Shown one piece after another: positions 18,499 through 28,155 of a DNA stretch of 64,000 nucleotides (position 1 is its first letter; every line of letters starts with the position of its first letter). The DNA comes from an uncultured Paracoccaceae bacterium. GTDB lineage: Bacteria > Pseudomonadota > Alphaproteobacteria > Rhodobacterales > Rhodobacteraceae. The notes beneath the pieces are model-generated. The model saw only the letters and a list, made by a program, of their open reading frames with translations, searched no databases and had not been told where the DNA came from. A program made the position numbers and the translations under genes. The DNA is taken from positions 62,001-126,000 of the forward strand of contig CANMQX010000010.1 in the NCBI GenBank assembly GCA_947500135.1. Direction: 5' to 3'.

Positions 18499-18552
18499 TT
18501 ATACGATATATAAATAAATACCAAAGAAGTTTTTTGATCACGACAGTTGTGA
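18499..18552 (-). promoter_or_regulatory. Promoter and candidate TetR operator
   Basis: The region upstream of the RibD-like gene is strikingly AT-rich and holds a perfect TATAAT on the - strand (near 18498-18503) with only a weak -35. A 15-base near-palindrome, TCACgACaGTtGTGA (18538-18552), with one mismatched pair, is the best candidate operator. Assignment to the adjacent TetR protein is inference. Confidence 0.5.
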
Positions 18553-18796
18553 CGTTTTGGCAAAAACCGAACCTCTGCTCAGCCTGCAGTATTCGTCACT
18601 CTGGGCTTCGACCGCTTATCAACTGTTGCGTCAAAACCGTTGGATCCTTTGCGGAATGCCAAAGGTTAAGACCGCGTTTACATTTGCACCGCGCGCTCTG
18701 TTACTGCTGCTCTCGCACGGCATGCGTCCAACGTTTTGCCGACGTGTCGCCGACAGCACAAAACCCAGCAAATGCGGGCATTAACGGTGATTCGAC
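18553..18796. other. Intergenic stretch with no recognisable gene
   Basis: Together with the flanking signals, 18477-18851 is 375 bases without a gene. I see no ORF with a ribosome site, no tRNA-like fold and no repeats here. It lies 3' of the small secreted protein gene and upstream of the RibD-like/TetR operon. Confidence 0.5.
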
Positions 18797-18827
18797 AAAA
18801 AACGGAGCGCCGGTTTCCCGACGCCCC
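18797..18827 (-). terminator. Rho-independent terminator of the 18852-19211 gene
   Basis: On the - strand a 10-bp stem (two G-T wobbles) closed by a GAAA tetraloop (18804-18827) is followed by GTTTTTTG. It lies 24 bases beyond the stop codon of the small secreted protein gene. Confidence 0.88.
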
Positions 18828-18851
18828 ATCGAACGTTGCGTGCGTGGATTA

Positions 18852-19211
18852 TTATTGAATGCGGAATGACGCGGAATCGCCCGCGCCCTTATCGACCGTA
18901 AACCGGATGCTGTCGCCCTGCACTTCGACCAACTGGCAATTGTAGGGGATCGGATCGCCGCCCCAGACCATTTCACGGCAGAAATACCCGTCCTGCCAGG
19001 ACCAGTTGCCAGAGATATCCCAACCGATGGCCGCACCTTGAATCTGCCCGTTATTCAACACGTTAAGCCTGACTCCATAAAGCCGGTTGCGCAGCAATTT
19101 GCCGTCTACAAGTGACCGGAACGTGTTTTCGTCATAGATGGGGACGTAGCTATCAGCCGCAGCCGGTGCTGCGGTCAAACCCATCACAATCGCAAGAATG
19201 AGCCGTTTCAT
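18852..19211 (-). CDS. Small conserved secreted protein
   Basis: A 119-residue protein with signal peptide 'MKRLILAIVMGLTAAPAAAD'. The mature part reads as a lipocalin-like or small beta-barrel fold: 'LVDGKLLRNRLYGVRLNV', 'GWDISGNWSWQDGYFCREM' and 'DPIPYNCQLVEVQGDSIRF', with two cysteines (CREM and NCQL) likely disulfide-bonded. I recognise the pattern as a widespread rhodobacterial hypothetical; no function is known to me. It has a private terminator and its start is preceded by AGGAGG, so it is probably well expressed. Confidence 0.72.
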   Translation of the reverse strand: MKRLILAIVMGLTAAPAAADSYVPIYDENTFRSLVDGKLLRNRLYGVRLNVLNNGQIQGAAIGWDISGNWSWQDGYFCREMVWGGDPIPYNCQLVEVQGDSIRFTVDKGAGDSASFRIQ

Positions 19212-19282
19212 AAGATACCTCCTGTGGCGTCAGATCACATCTTATACGGCCAATCCCAACGATTGGTTCACTTGGTCGGCGA

Positions 19283-20092
19283 TTACAGGCCGAGCACATC
19301 CAACATATTGTATTCGCCCGGATTTTTATCCTGCCCCCACAACGCGGCCTTCAAAGCACCGCGCGCAAAAACGCCCCGATCCGTCGCCATATGGCGCAGC
19401 ACAATCCGTTCACCGGGGGCCGCAAAGAGAACGTCATGTTCCCCCACAATGTCGCCGCCGCGAATGGCCGTGAAACCGATATCACCGCGTTTGCGCGCAC
19501 CCGTGATCCCGTCGCGCCCGCTGTCGCGCACATCGTTCAGCGCCACGCCACGCCCTTCGGCGGCGGCCTCGCCCAGCATCAGGGCAGTGCCGGATGGTGC
19601 ATCGACCTTGTGGTGATGATGCGCCTCAATCACCTCGATATCGAAATCCTCGTCCAATGCGGCGGCGACCTTTTTCGTCAATTGCACCAGCAGGTTAACC
19701 CCAAGTGACATATTGCCCGCCCGCACGATGACGGCATGGCGGGACGCCGCGTTAACGGCTTTCAGATCATCATCTGTCATACCGGTTGTCCCGATGACAT
19801 GCACCGCGCGCGCCTGTGCGGCCAGCCCGGCAAAAGCAACGCTTGCGGCAGGGGACGTAAAATCAATGACAGCTTGCGCCTTTGCAAACGCCTCAACCGC
19901 GTCATCGGTGACATGCACCCCCACCGGACGGCCGCCCAGCATGGTGCCAACATCCTGACCGACCCAATCGTGACCCTCGCGTTCCAGCACAGCCACCAGC
20001 CTGCATTTGTCAGAGGCCAGCACCAGCTTGGTCAGCATCTGACCCATCCTGCCTGATCCGCCAGTGATCACGATGCCGGGTAACTCTGTCAT
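19283..20092 (-). CDS. dapB: 4-hydroxy-tetrahydrodipicolinate reductase DapB
   Basis: A 269-residue enzyme of the diaminopimelate/lysine pathway that reduces hydroxytetrahydrodipicolinate with NAD(P)H. The nucleotide-binding loop is '[13 protein letters not shown]' (residues 8-20), the '[11 protein letters not shown]' segment follows, and the catalytic signature '[20 protein letters not shown]' contains the general acid His and Lys. ATG at 20092 is chosen because AAAGGACAGACC precedes it; an upstream start adds 23 unlikely residues. Divergent from rbfA with about 97 bases between starts. Confidence 0.96.
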   Translation of the reverse strand: MTELPGIVITGGSGRMGQMLTKLVLASDKCRLVAVLEREGHDWVGQDVGTMLGGRPVGVHVTDDAVEAFAKAQAVIDFTSPAASVAFAGLAAQARAVHVIGTTGMTDDDLKAVNAASRHAVIVRAGNMSLGVNLLVQLTKKVAAALDEDFDIEVIEAHHHHKVDAPSGTALMLGEAAAEGRGVALNDVRDSGRDGITGARKRGDIGFTAIRGGDIVGEHDVLFAAPGERIVLRHMATDRGVFARGALKAALWGQDKNPGEYNMLDVLGL

Positions 20093-20189
20093 GGTCTGTC
20101 CTTTCATGTCCGCCAACTTCTTAGCGGGGCATTGCCCGCAGCGCAAAGCCTTGCTTGGCAATGCCGCCCGGCGGGCTTAAATGGGGGCT

Positions 20190-20585
20190 ATGGCAAAGAA
20201 CATGAACAGAGATGGCAAAGCCCCCACCCAGCGCATGCTGCGGGTCGGCGAACAGTTCCGCAGGATCCTGTCAGAGGTCCTGCAACGCGGCGACGTGCAT
20301 GATGATGATCTGGCCCGCATGTCGATCACGGTGGGCGAGGTGCGGATGACATCCGACCTGCGGATCGCCACCGCCTTTGTGCTGCCCTTGGGTGGGCAGG
20401 GCAAGGAAGAGGCATTGGAAGCCCTACGCAGAAATCGTCATGAAATCAGGCATTTGGTGGTCAAGGGCGGGTCGATGAAATACGCGCCCGAACTGCGGTT
20501 TGAAATCGACGGCACCTTTGATCAGATGGACGCCACCCGCGCCCTGCTGGCCGAAGATCACGTGCGGCGGGACCTGGACGAATAA
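20190..20585 (+). CDS. rbfA: Ribosome-binding factor A
   Basis: A 131-residue KH-fold factor that binds the 30S subunit and helps 16S rRNA 5' end maturation, especially in the cold. The fold is read from '[17 protein letters not shown]', '[20 protein letters not shown]' and '[14 protein letters not shown]'-type helices (here [18 protein letters not shown]), ending '[16 protein letters not shown]'. MAKN at 20190 is preferred over an ATG nine bases upstream because GGGGG sits before it. Its stop codon shares one base with the ATG of the DUF2233 gene. Confidence 0.93.
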   Translation: MAKNMNRDGKAPTQRMLRVGEQFRRILSEVLQRGDVHDDDLARMSITVGEVRMTSDLRIATAFVLPLGGQGKEEALEALRRNRHEIRHLVVKGGSMKYAPELRFEIDGTFDQMDATRALLAEDHVRRDLDE

Positions 20586-21301
20586 TGCGCTGGCTGCTGC
20601 TGTTTGTGATTTTCCTTGCGTCCCCTGTTGCGGCGGTGACCTGCGAGGATGTGAATTATCAGGGCAACAGCTACACCGCCTGCACGGTGGATGTGGAAAA
20701 CGAGGTTTTGCGCCTGTTCCATACCGATACGACAGGTAAGGTTCTGGGCAGTTTCAGCGCGATTGAGGCGACACTGGATGTCGAAACCCTGTCCTTTGCG
20801 ATGAATGCAGGCATGTATCACGACGACCGTGCGCCGGTTGGCCATTACATCGAGGATGGCGTGGAAAAGATGCGCGTCATCACCAATGAAGGTCCCGGCA
20901 ATTTCGGCCTGCTGCCCAATGGGGTATTCTGCGTCAATGACACGCATGCGCAGGTCTATGAAACCCTTGATTACGTTGAGAAATCACCTAAATGCCGTGA
21001 TGCCACGCAATCGGGACCCATGCTGGTCATTGACGGCGCATTGCACACCCGTTTCCTCCCCGATAGCACATCGCATTTTATCCGCAACGGCGTTGGCACG
21101 ACGGCGGATGGCAAGACCGCGATCTTTGCTATTTCCAATGACCCCGTGTCGTTTCACAGCTTTGGCAGCTTCTTTCGCGATTATCTGAAGCTGCCCAATG
21201 CGCTGTATTTCGACGGCAAAGTATCACGCCTGCACGCCCCGGCATTGGGGCGTTCAGACATTGGTTTCAAACTGGGGCCAATTGTCGGAGTAATCGATTA
21301 A
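20585..21301 (+). CDS. Secreted phosphodiester-glycosidase-like protein (DUF2233)
   Basis: A 238-residue exported protein of the DUF2233 / NAGPA family (phosphodiester glycosidase fold). The signal peptide is '[17 protein letters not shown]'. Family marks are 'SFAMNAGMYHDD' (residues about 70-81), 'NFGLLPNGVFCV', 'TQSGPMLVIDG' and 'NALYFDGKVSRL' near the end, where NAGPA-like enzymes carry catalytic residues. The bacterial substrate is unknown; cell-wall or exopolysaccharide sugars are possible. It overlaps rbfA by one base and is co-transcribed, a neighbour pair I recall in related genomes. Convergent with gcvP, 5 bases apart. Confidence 0.83.
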   Translation: MRWLLLFVIFLASPVAAVTCEDVNYQGNSYTACTVDVENEVLRLFHTDTTGKVLGSFSAIEATLDVETLSFAMNAGMYHDDRAPVGHYIEDGVEKMRVITNEGPGNFGLLPNGVFCVNDTHAQVYETLDYVEKSPKCRDATQSGPMLVIDGALHTRFLPDSTSHFIRNGVGTTADGKTAIFAISNDPVSFHSFGSFFRDYLKLPNALYFDGKVSRLHAPALGRSDIGFKLGPIVGVID

Positions 21302-21306
21302 ATCGA

Positions 21307-24150
21307 CTATTCCGCCGCCTGTGCGTAATCCTCCATCGGAGGGCAGGTGCAGGTCAGGTTCCGGTCGCCCCAGACATTGTCGACCCGATTGACCGGTGGC
21401 CAATACTTGTCGACACGAAAGGCGCCGGGTGGGAAACATCCGACCTCTCGGCTGTAGGGCCGGTCCCAATCCTTGACCAAATCTTCCATCGTGTGCGGCG
21501 CGTTTTTCAGCGGGTTGTTTTCCGCGTCGATCTTGCCGTTCTCAATCTGGGCAATCTCGGCCCGGATCGCCAGCATTGCATCGCAGAAGCGGTCAAGCTC
21601 TGCCTTGTTTTCCGACTCGGTTGGTTCGATCATCAGGGTGCCTGCGACTGGCCAGCTCATCGTTGGGGCATGGAACCCGCAATCAATCAAACGCTTGGCG
21701 ATATCATCAACGGTCACATGGGCGCTGTCGGCAAAGGGCCGCGTGTCGATGATGCATTCATGCGCAACGCGCCCGGACGGCCCTTTATAAAGCACGTCAA
21801 ACGCCCCTTCGAGCCGTTTGGCGATGTAGTTGGCGTTCAGAATCGCGACGCGGGTCGCTTGCGTCAGCCCCTCACCACCCATCATCAGGCAATAGGCCCA
21901 AGAGATTGGTAGCAAAGAGGGTGAGCCGAAGGCCGCCGCCGAAACAGCCCCATCGCCGGTGTTTGGATCGCCGGGCAGGTGCGGGATCAGGTGATCCTTC
22001 ACCCCGATTGGCCCCATGCCGGGGCCGCCACCGCCATGCGGAATGCAGAATGTCTTGTGCAGGTTCAGGTGACTAACATCGCCGCCCAGATCACCGGGGC
22101 GCGACAGGCCGACCATGGCGTTCATATTGGCCCCGTCGATATAAACCTGACCGCCATGGTCATGTGTCAGCTTGCACACCTCGATCACTGTTTCCTCGAA
22201 TACACCATGGGTCGACGGATAGGTAATCATGCAGGCGGCAAGGTTATCGCCATGCTGTTCCAGCTTGGCCCGGAAATCATCCAGATCAATATCGCCATTG
22301 GCGGCGGATTTGACCGGCACGACCTTCCAGCCGACCATCTGGGCAGAGGCCGGGTTGGTGCCATGGGCCGACATCGGGATCAGGCAGATATTGCGGTGAT
22401 CCTGCCCATTGGCCCGGTGATAACCTGCAATACTCAGAAGGCCCGCATATTCGCCCTGCGCACCCGAATTGGGCTGCATGGAGATCGCATCATAGCCGGT
22501 GATATCACATAGTTTGGCGGACAAATCGCCGATCATCTCGCTATATCCGGCGGCCTGATCGGTGGGGCAATAAGGGTGCAGTTGCGAAAACTCGCGCCAG
22601 CTGACAGGCATCATTTCGGCGGCTGAGTTTAGCTTCATCGTGCAGGAGCCAAGCGGGATCATCGCCCGGTCCAATGCCAGATCGCGGTCGGCCAGACGCC
22701 GCATGTAGCGCATCATTTCCGTTTCTGCCCGGTTCATGTGGAATACGGGGTGGGTCAGGAAATCGCTGCTGCGGATCAGCTTGTCAGGTACATGATAATG
22801 CGGGGTGTAATCCTTGTCCTGCCGGTCAACACCAAAGGCGCGCCAGACCTTTTCAATGGTTGCAGGCCGGGTCCGTTCATCCAGCGTGATGCCGATCTGG
22901 GTCTTGCCCACGGCGCGCAGGTTGATCCCCTCATCCACCGCCGATTTCATCACCGCCGCTTGCAGCGGGCCGACATCAACAGTGATCGTGTCAAAGAAGG
23001 TGGCAGGCCGCACATCAAAGCCGCCTTGCTTTAGCCCTTCGGCCAGCCGCGCGGTTTTGCGATGGATACGTTGGGCGATTGCCTTGAGCCCTTCCGGCCC
23101 ATGGAACACGGCATAAAACCCGGCCATGACAGCCAACAAGGCCTGGGCGGTACAGACATTCGACGTCGCCTTTTCGCGGCGGATATGCTGTTCGCGGGTT
23201 TGCAGGGACAACCGGTAGGCGCGGTTGCCGTGGCTGTCGATGGACACACCAACGATCCGGCCGGGCATCGACCGCGCGTAGGATTGCTTGGTCGCCATAT
23301 AGGCCGCGTGCGGGCCGCCATAGCCCACAGGCACCCCAAAACGCTGGGTGCTGCCGACCGCGATATCGGCCCCCATGGCACCGGGTTCCTTGAGCAGGGT
23401 CAGCGACAGCGGATCGGCAGAAATGATGCCAATCGCCTTGTTTTCGTGCAGCTTGGTAATGGGGTCAGTGAAGTCACGCAGATGCCCATAAGTGCCCGGA
23501 TATTGGAAGATCGCGCCAAACACGGCGCTGGCATCCAGATCGTCAGGGTTGCCGACCGTAATCTCGATCCCCAGTGGGGCGGCACGGGTTTTCATCACGG
23601 CGATGTTCTGCGGATGGCAGTTTTCATCGATGAAGAAACCGGTGACTTTCGATTTCGACACGCGCTGCGCCATGGTCATCGCCTCTGCGCAGGCGGTGGC
23701 CTCGTCCAGCAGGGATGCGTTGGCAATCTCCAACCCGGTCAGATCGCTGACCATGGTCTGGAAGTTCAACAGCGCCTCTAGCCGCCCTTGCGAAATCTCG
23801 GGCTGATAGGGCGTGTAGGCGGTGTACCATGCCGGGTTTTCAAGGATGTTACGCTGGATCGCGGGTGGCGTGACGGTGCCATGATAGCCCTGCCCGATCA
23901 ACGAGGTCAGGACCTTGTTCTTGGACGCGGTGACGCGCATGTGGTGCAGCAATTCGCGCTCTGACTTGGGCTTGCCGAAATCAAGCGGCTCTTTCTGGCG
24001 GATTTGTTTGGGCAGGGTGTCGTCGATCAGCGCATCAAGGCTATCGGCCCCCACGACCTGCAACATCTCTGCCATCTCGGCAGGTGACGGGCCGATATGG
24101 CGACGGTTGGCAAAGTCATAGGGCAGATAGTCGGTGGGGGTGAATGTCAT
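21307..24150 (-). CDS. gcvP: Glycine dehydrogenase (decarboxylating), P protein
   Basis: A 947-residue single-chain P protein of the glycine cleavage system, which decarboxylates glycine with pyridoxal phosphate and passes the aminomethyl group to the lipoyl arm of GcvH. The PLP lysine lies in '[20 protein letters not shown]'. Both halves of the fused protein are complete, from '[10 protein letters not shown]' to '[10 protein letters not shown]'. ATG 24150 follows GGAGACC; the longer reading from 24207 overlaps the VOC gene. Last gene of the gcvT-gcvH-VOC-gcvP operon, controlled by a glycine riboswitch at the far end. Confidence 0.97.
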   Translation of the reverse strand: MTFTPTDYLPYDFANRRHIGPSPAEMAEMLQVVGADSLDALIDDTLPKQIRQKEPLDFGKPKSERELLHHMRVTASKNKVLTSLIGQGYHGTVTPPAIQRNILENPAWYTAYTPYQPEISQGRLEALLNFQTMVSDLTGLEIANASLLDEATACAEAMTMAQRVSKSKVTGFFIDENCHPQNIAVMKTRAAPLGIEITVGNPDDLDASAVFGAIFQYPGTYGHLRDFTDPITKLHENKAIGIISADPLSLTLLKEPGAMGADIAVGSTQRFGVPVGYGGPHAAYMATKQSYARSMPGRIVGVSIDSHGNRAYRLSLQTREQHIRREKATSNVCTAQALLAVMAGFYAVFHGPEGLKAIAQRIHRKTARLAEGLKQGGFDVRPATFFDTITVDVGPLQAAVMKSAVDEGINLRAVGKTQIGITLDERTRPATIEKVWRAFGVDRQDKDYTPHYHVPDKLIRSSDFLTHPVFHMNRAETEMMRYMRRLADRDLALDRAMIPLGSCTMKLNSAAEMMPVSWREFSQLHPYCPTDQAAGYSEMIGDLSAKLCDITGYDAISMQPNSGAQGEYAGLLSIAGYHRANGQDHRNICLIPMSAHGTNPASAQMVGWKVVPVKSAANGDIDLDDFRAKLEQHGDNLAACMITYPSTHGVFEETVIEVCKLTHDHGGQVYIDGANMNAMVGLSRPGDLGGDVSHLNLHKTFCIPHGGGGPGMGPIGVKDHLIPHLPGDPNTGDGAVSAAAFGSPSLLPISWAYCLMMGGEGLTQATRVAILNANYIAKRLEGAFDVLYKGPSGRVAHECIIDTRPFADSAHVTVDDIAKRLIDCGFHAPTMSWPVAGTLMIEPTESENKAELDRFCDAMLAIRAEIAQIENGKIDAENNPLKNAPHTMEDLVKDWDRPYSREVGCFPPGAFRVDKYWPPVNRVDNVWGDRNLTCTCPPMEDYAQAAE

Positions 24151-24151
24151 G

Positions 24152-24514
24152 TCAGGTCTCCGCAGGGGCATGGGACAGGATGTTGATAGGGCGGCCGTCA
24201 GGATCACGAATGAAAAAGCGGCGCACGCCCCAGGGTTCGCGCGTCACGGGATAGGTGATTTCCGCACCCATTTCGGTGGCGCGGGCATAGGTTGCGTCCA
24301 GATCGTCAACTTCGATGGAAAGTGCTGGCACCGGCGCGCCGGAGCCGCCTTCGCTGGCCAGACTAAGCTGCACGTCTTGTTTGCCACCGCCAGCCAGCGT
24401 GACGATCCAGCCGTGATCCATCACACGATCAAGATCAAAAAGCCGGGCATAGAAAGTCGCCGTCTTGTCCGGATCGCCGGTATTCAGGTCTGCGACAATC
24501 CGAACGATGCTCAT
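24152..24514 (-). CDS. VOC (glyoxalase-like) family protein in the gcv operon
   Basis: A 120-residue single-domain VOC protein with the two beta-alpha-beta-beta-beta halves: '[20 protein letters not shown]' at the start and '[20 protein letters not shown]' at the end. Metal ligands are not certain: the usual first His/Gln is absent from the N-terminal strand, while '[10 protein letters not shown]' lacks the common final Glu, so it may bind ligand without catalysis. It starts within the gcvH stop codon (TGATG) and ends one base before the gcvP start, so it is fully embedded in the operon. Its job in glycine cleavage is unknown. Confidence 0.8.
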   Translation of the reverse strand: MSIVRIVADLNTGDPDKTATFYARLFDLDRVMDHGWIVTLAGGGKQDVQLSLASEGGSGAPVPALSIEVDDLDATYARATEMGAEITYPVTREPWGVRRFFIRDPDGRPINILSHAPAET

Positions 24515-24873
24515 CAGGCGATCATGTCGTTATAGGCGGCTTCATCCATGTAGTCGTCCATCTGGGACGGATCGGATGGCTTGATTTTGAAGAACCAGCC
24601 ATCGCCGGTTGCGTCTTCATTGGCGAGGCCGGGATTGTCTGCCAGTGCTTCGTTCACCGCGACAATCTCGCCGTCTATTGGGGCCATGATATCTGATGCA
24701 GCCTTGACGCTTTCGATCACAACGGCTTCGTCATCCTTGGCGACTGTGGTGCCGACCTCGGGCAGTTCCACAAAGACGATATCGCCCAATTGGGTTGTGG
24801 CATGTTCGGTGATGCCGACGACGATGACATCGTCCTCTGGGCGGAGCCATTCATGCTCTTCTGTGAATTTCAT
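24514..24873 (-). CDS. gcvH: Glycine cleavage system H protein
   Basis: A 119-residue lipoyl carrier protein shuttling the aminomethyl group between P, T and L proteins. The lipoylated lysine is Lys57 in 'VVIESVKAASDIMAP'. The N-terminal 'KFTEEHEWLRPE' and the acidic C-terminal helix are typical. It starts 20 bases after gcvT and its stop overlaps the start of the VOC gene. Confidence 0.97.
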   Translation of the reverse strand: MKFTEEHEWLRPEDDVIVVGITEHATTQLGDIVFVELPEVGTTVAKDDEAVVIESVKAASDIMAPIDGEIVAVNEALADNPGLANEDATGDGWFFKIKPSDPSQMDDYMDEAAYNDMIA

Positions 24874-24893
24874 CTTTCGTCTCTCCGTTGTGG

Positions 24894-26009
24894 TTAGCGT
24901 TTGAAATTGGCCGGGGTGAACGGCATTTTGGTGACGTTCAGCGGCAGCCGTTTGCCCCGCAATTCGCCGTAAACTGTGGTGCCGGGGCTGGCATGTGCGG
25001 TGGCCAGATATCCCATCGCGACGGGGCCGCCGACCGTGGGGCCAAAACCGCCGGATGTGATATTGCCGATCTGTACATCACTTTCCGCGTCAGCAAAAAT
25101 TGCCACACCTTCGCGCATTGGTGCGCGACCATCAGGTAAAAATCCCACACGTTTGCGTGAAACGCCTTCAGCCATTTCCGAAAAGATCGCGTCGGCCCCG
25201 GGGAAGCCGCCGGCACGGTCACCACCAGCGCGGCGGACCTTTTGAATGGCCCAGGTCAATGCAGCCTGAATTGGTGTTGTGCCCGTGTCGATGTCGTGAC
25301 CGTAAAGGCAAAGCCCACCTTCGAGCCGCAGCGAGTCGCGCGCGCCCAGCCCGATGGGTTCAACATCATCATGCGCCAGCAGTGCCTGCGCCAGGCCAAC
25401 GGCCTGATCATTGAGAACCGAGATTTCATAGCCATCTTCCCCGGTATAGCCCGACCGCGACACCCAGCATTCCGCACCGTTCAGATCAAGCGTGGCGACA
25501 TCCATGAACGCCATATCCGCCGCAGCAGCATTAAGGGTAGAAAGAACGGTTTCGGCGGCTGGACCTTGCAGCGCCAGCAAGGCGCGGTCCGGCACCGGTG
25601 TGACGGTGACATCAGGTTCCAGATACGCCTTCATATGTGCGATATCGGTATCCTTGCAGGCCGCATTTACCACCACAAAGATATGATCGCCGCGATTGGC
25701 CAGCATCAGATCATCCATGATGCCGCCATGGTCATTTGTGAAAAACCCGTAGCGCTGGCGGTTCTCGGCCAAGCCAATGATGTCGACCGGGATCAGCTGT
25801 TCCAGTGCTGCGGCAGCACCATCACCTGTCACTTTGACCTGCCCCATATGGCTGACGTCAAACAGGCCAGCCTTGGCGCGGGTGTGCTGATGTTCCTTCA
25901 TCACCCCCAGTTTGTAATGCACAGGCATGGCGTAACCTGCAAAAGGCACCATCTTTGCGCCCCGTTCGACGTGCAAATCATGCAGTGGAGTATAGAGGAG
26001 ATCTGACAT
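24894..26009 (-). CDS. gcvT: Glycine cleavage system T protein (aminomethyltransferase)
   Basis: A 371-residue tetrahydrofolate-dependent aminomethyltransferase. Recognised by 'VPFAGYAMPVHYKLGVMKEH' near the N-terminus, the folate-site acid in 'KAGLFDVSHMGQVKVTG', 'CWVSRSGYTGEDGYEISV' and 'GARDSLRLEGGLCLYGHDID' (residues about 175-235). First gene of the gcv operon, with a long leader holding a tandem glycine riboswitch. The start codon at 26009 is preceded by a modest GAAAGGG. Confidence 0.97.
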   Translation of the reverse strand: MSDLLYTPLHDLHVERGAKMVPFAGYAMPVHYKLGVMKEHQHTRAKAGLFDVSHMGQVKVTGDGAAAALEQLIPVDIIGLAENRQRYGFFTNDHGGIMDDLMLANRGDHIFVVVNAACKDTDIAHMKAYLEPDVTVTPVPDRALLALQGPAAETVLSTLNAAAADMAFMDVATLDLNGAECWVSRSGYTGEDGYEISVLNDQAVGLAQALLAHDDVEPIGLGARDSLRLEGGLCLYGHDIDTGTTPIQAALTWAIQKVRRAGGDRAGGFPGADAIFSEMAEGVSRKRVGFLPDGRAPMREGVAIFADAESDVQIGNITSGGFGPTVGGPVAMGYLATAHASPGTTVYGELRGKRLPLNVTKMPFTPANFKR

Positions 26010-26089
26010 CAGGCGGCCCTTTCATCGCCGCTGATCCAAAAAGGAAATTCAAACGGCACCACAGTGACGCATGGCGAACCATGCGCGTG

Positions 26090-26242
26090 ATGCCCCTTCT
26101 GTCCTTTCGCCTGAGATCGCTATCCCTTCGGCGGACGCTATCTGCGCCTCTCTCCAGATTCTTGAACACACAATCGGTCCCTTGGCCTGAGAGTTTCCGG
26201 GGCGGTTGCTCCTTCGGCACCAGCTTATCTGGTTCTCCCGAT
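26090..26242 (-). promoter_or_regulatory. Tandem glycine riboswitch upstream of gcvT
   Basis: Read on the - strand, two consecutive aptamer-like units are visible. The first (about 26165-26242) has GGAGAACC, then CCGAAGGAGCAA, GGAAACTCTCAGG and AAGGGACCG. The second (about 26090-26164) has CTGGAGAGAGGC, CCGAAGGGATAGC, CTCAGGCGAAAGGACAG. These are the conserved blocks of the two-aptamer glycine riboswitch. Downstream at 26068-26085 a 7-bp hairpin with a TTCG loop may be part of the expression platform. Glycine binding is expected to turn gcv expression on. The remaining bases of 26010-26341 show no gene. Confidence 0.92.
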
Positions 26243-26341
26243 CATGTGGCTGTTTTAGCAGCATGGTAATGGTTTCACATTTTGCTATCCGTGATCAAGG
26301 CGCAGATGCGACTTTTTGACACTTTGGCCATTTGGGCGTGA

Positions 26342-26701
26342 TCAACCGGCGTTGTAATCCCGGATCACAAAGTGCTTGGTCGTCGTCTCGATCACGTGCC
26401 AGAAGCCGCGAAACCCGTTTGGGATCAGAAAACTGTCGCCCGTTCGGAATTCCTGCACTGTGCCGTCATCCGAGATCAATTCGACATGGCCGGCCAGCAG
26501 AAAGCAGAATTCGTCGCGATCCGCAAAGGCGATCCATTTGCCCGGCGTGCTGGTCCATGTGCCTGCAAGCATTGTGCCATCACCGCTGGTAAACCGCATT
26601 TGCGTTTCATGGTGCGGGTCGCCCGCCACAACCCGGTCGGGCAGATCCGCGAGCCGCCGTTTTGTGACCGCCGTGCTTTCCTGGAAATCTACAACACGCA
26701 T
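26342..26701 (-). CDS. Small cupin-domain protein
   Basis: A 119-residue single-domain cupin of the Cupin_3 / ureidoglycine-aminohydrolase-like type: 'AGTWTSTPGKWIAFADRDEF', 'FLLAGHVELISDDG' and 'EFRTGDSFLIPNGFRGFWHV' give the two cupin motifs (residues about 45-105). Such proteins often bind small acidic or amine ligands or a metal; the function is unknown. It is the last gene of the operon that starts with dctP, 29 bases behind the FAD oxidoreductase gene. The company suggests a role in handling the imported compound. Confidence 0.82.
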   Translation of the reverse strand: MRVVDFQESTAVTKRRLADLPDRVVAGDPHHETQMRFTSGDGTMLAGTWTSTPGKWIAFADRDEFCFLLAGHVELISDDGTVQEFRTGDSFLIPNGFRGFWHVIETTTKHFVIRDYNAG

Positions 26702-26730
26702 TTGTTTTGTCTTTTCAGATGGTCTGGCGG

Positions 26731-28131
26731 TCAGAGGATTTCGTCGCGCAGGTAATAATAAGGATACATCATGCGCTGCCCCATCCGGCGGAACGGTGTC
26801 AGAATCCCGTGGCTTGGCAGCGGTGAGGTAAAGATTGGCAGGTCCAGTTCTTTGCCTTGACCTGCGACCAGTTGCGCCAGGCGTTTGCCAGCCTGTGCGG
26901 AATACATCACCCCGTTGCCCCCATAACCCATAGCGTAATAGATCGTTTGCTTGGGGTCAGGTTGGAAGATGCGGGGCATCATGTCGTGGCTGACATCGAC
27001 CCATCCCCACCAGGAATAATCCAGATTGATATCCGTCAGCGCCGGAAATTTGCGGAACAGTCCCTTTTTCAGCAATTCCAGATGTTTGGGGTTTTCCGCA
27101 TCCGGCCCGGTGATTGCGCTGCGGCTGCCGATCTGTACACGATCATCGGACAGGAACCGATAGTAGTGCCGCAACGTGCGCGTATCGGTCAGCGGTGATG
27201 TCACCTGAAACCCGCATTCCGCCTTTTCATCATCTGTCAGCGGGCGGGTCACGATGGAGTTCGACAGGATCGGCATCAACCGGTGTTTGGTCCGTTCATT
27301 CAGTCCGGGTGGGGTGTATCCAGCGGTTGCCAATGCCACAGCACGCGCACGCACCGTGCCCCCCGGGGTTGTGAGGTGATGCACGCCATCCTTTATTTTC
27401 CAGCCCATAACCGGGCTGGCCGTGTGGATTTTAGCCCCCAGTTTACGTGCCAGCCGCACATAGCTGAACGCGAGTTTTGCGGCGTGAATGCAGGTCCCGT
27501 CAGGTTCCCACATTGCGCCACGGGCTTCCTGATCGCGGACATGTTTTTCATGCAATTCGTCACGGCCAATAATGCGAGAGCCGTAGCCGAACACATCGTT
27601 CAACAACGCGCTTTCCTTTTCCAGCTTGGGCAGCACTTTTGCCCTATGCGCCAGGTAATAGTGGCCGCCCGGCTGCGGATCACAGTCGATATCGTCCGAA
27701 CCGATCAGATCGTTGAACAGCGCAAACGCTTCTGTCACCTCGCCATGCATTTTTTGGGCGACATCAACGCCCCAACGCTGAATCCATTGCGACCGTTTCA
27801 GCCGCCCCGATGAAATCTGCGCCTGCCCGCCATTGCGGGTGGAACAGCCCCAGGCGACGGTATTGGCCTCTAGCACTGTGGCTTTGATCCCGTGTTCCTT
27901 GGCCAGATGGATCGCAGTGGACAGCCCTGTGTAACCAGAGCCGACGACGACAACATCCACATCCATATCGCCTGACACCGGCCCGTCATCCGGCGGCGGT
28001 GTGCCAGCGGTGCCGATCCAGTAGGTCGGGGCGTGATCCCGGTTATGGCCGGGGCCCGCATCTATGATCGGGTCATAGCGCGGGTCATAGCTGGCTTTGG
28101 GCCAGTGGCGGGGGCGTTTTGAATCAGGCAT
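26731..28131 (-). CDS. FAD-dependent amine/amino-acid oxidoreductase
   Basis: A 466-residue DAO-family flavoprotein. The FAD loop 'VVVVGSGYTGLSTAIHLAKE' lies at about residues 64-83, followed by 'VLEANTVAWGCSTRNGGQAQ', a phrase typical of PuuB-like gamma-glutamylputrescine and related amine oxidoreductases. The C-terminal 'WWGWVDVSHDMMPRIF' and 'YYAMGYGGNGVMYSAQAGKR' close the FAD site. It has a 60-residue soluble N-terminal extension and no signal peptide. Being in a TRAP-transporter operon, it likely oxidises the imported amine or amino acid or a product of it. Substrate not readable. Confidence 0.88.
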   Translation of the reverse strand: MPDSKRPRHWPKASYDPRYDPIIDAGPGHNRDHAPTYWIGTAGTPPPDDGPVSGDMDVDVVVVGSGYTGLSTAIHLAKEHGIKATVLEANTVAWGCSTRNGGQAQISSGRLKRSQWIQRWGVDVAQKMHGEVTEAFALFNDLIGSDDIDCDPQPGGHYYLAHRAKVLPKLEKESALLNDVFGYGSRIIGRDELHEKHVRDQEARGAMWEPDGTCIHAAKLAFSYVRLARKLGAKIHTASPVMGWKIKDGVHHLTTPGGTVRARAVALATAGYTPPGLNERTKHRLMPILSNSIVTRPLTDDEKAECGFQVTSPLTDTRTLRHYYRFLSDDRVQIGSRSAITGPDAENPKHLELLKKGLFRKFPALTDINLDYSWWGWVDVSHDMMPRIFQPDPKQTIYYAMGYGGNGVMYSAQAGKRLAQLVAGQGKELDLPIFTSPLPSHGILTPFRRMGQRMMYPYYYLRDEIL

Positions 28132-28155
28132 CGAAATGCTCCATCAACAAAAGGG

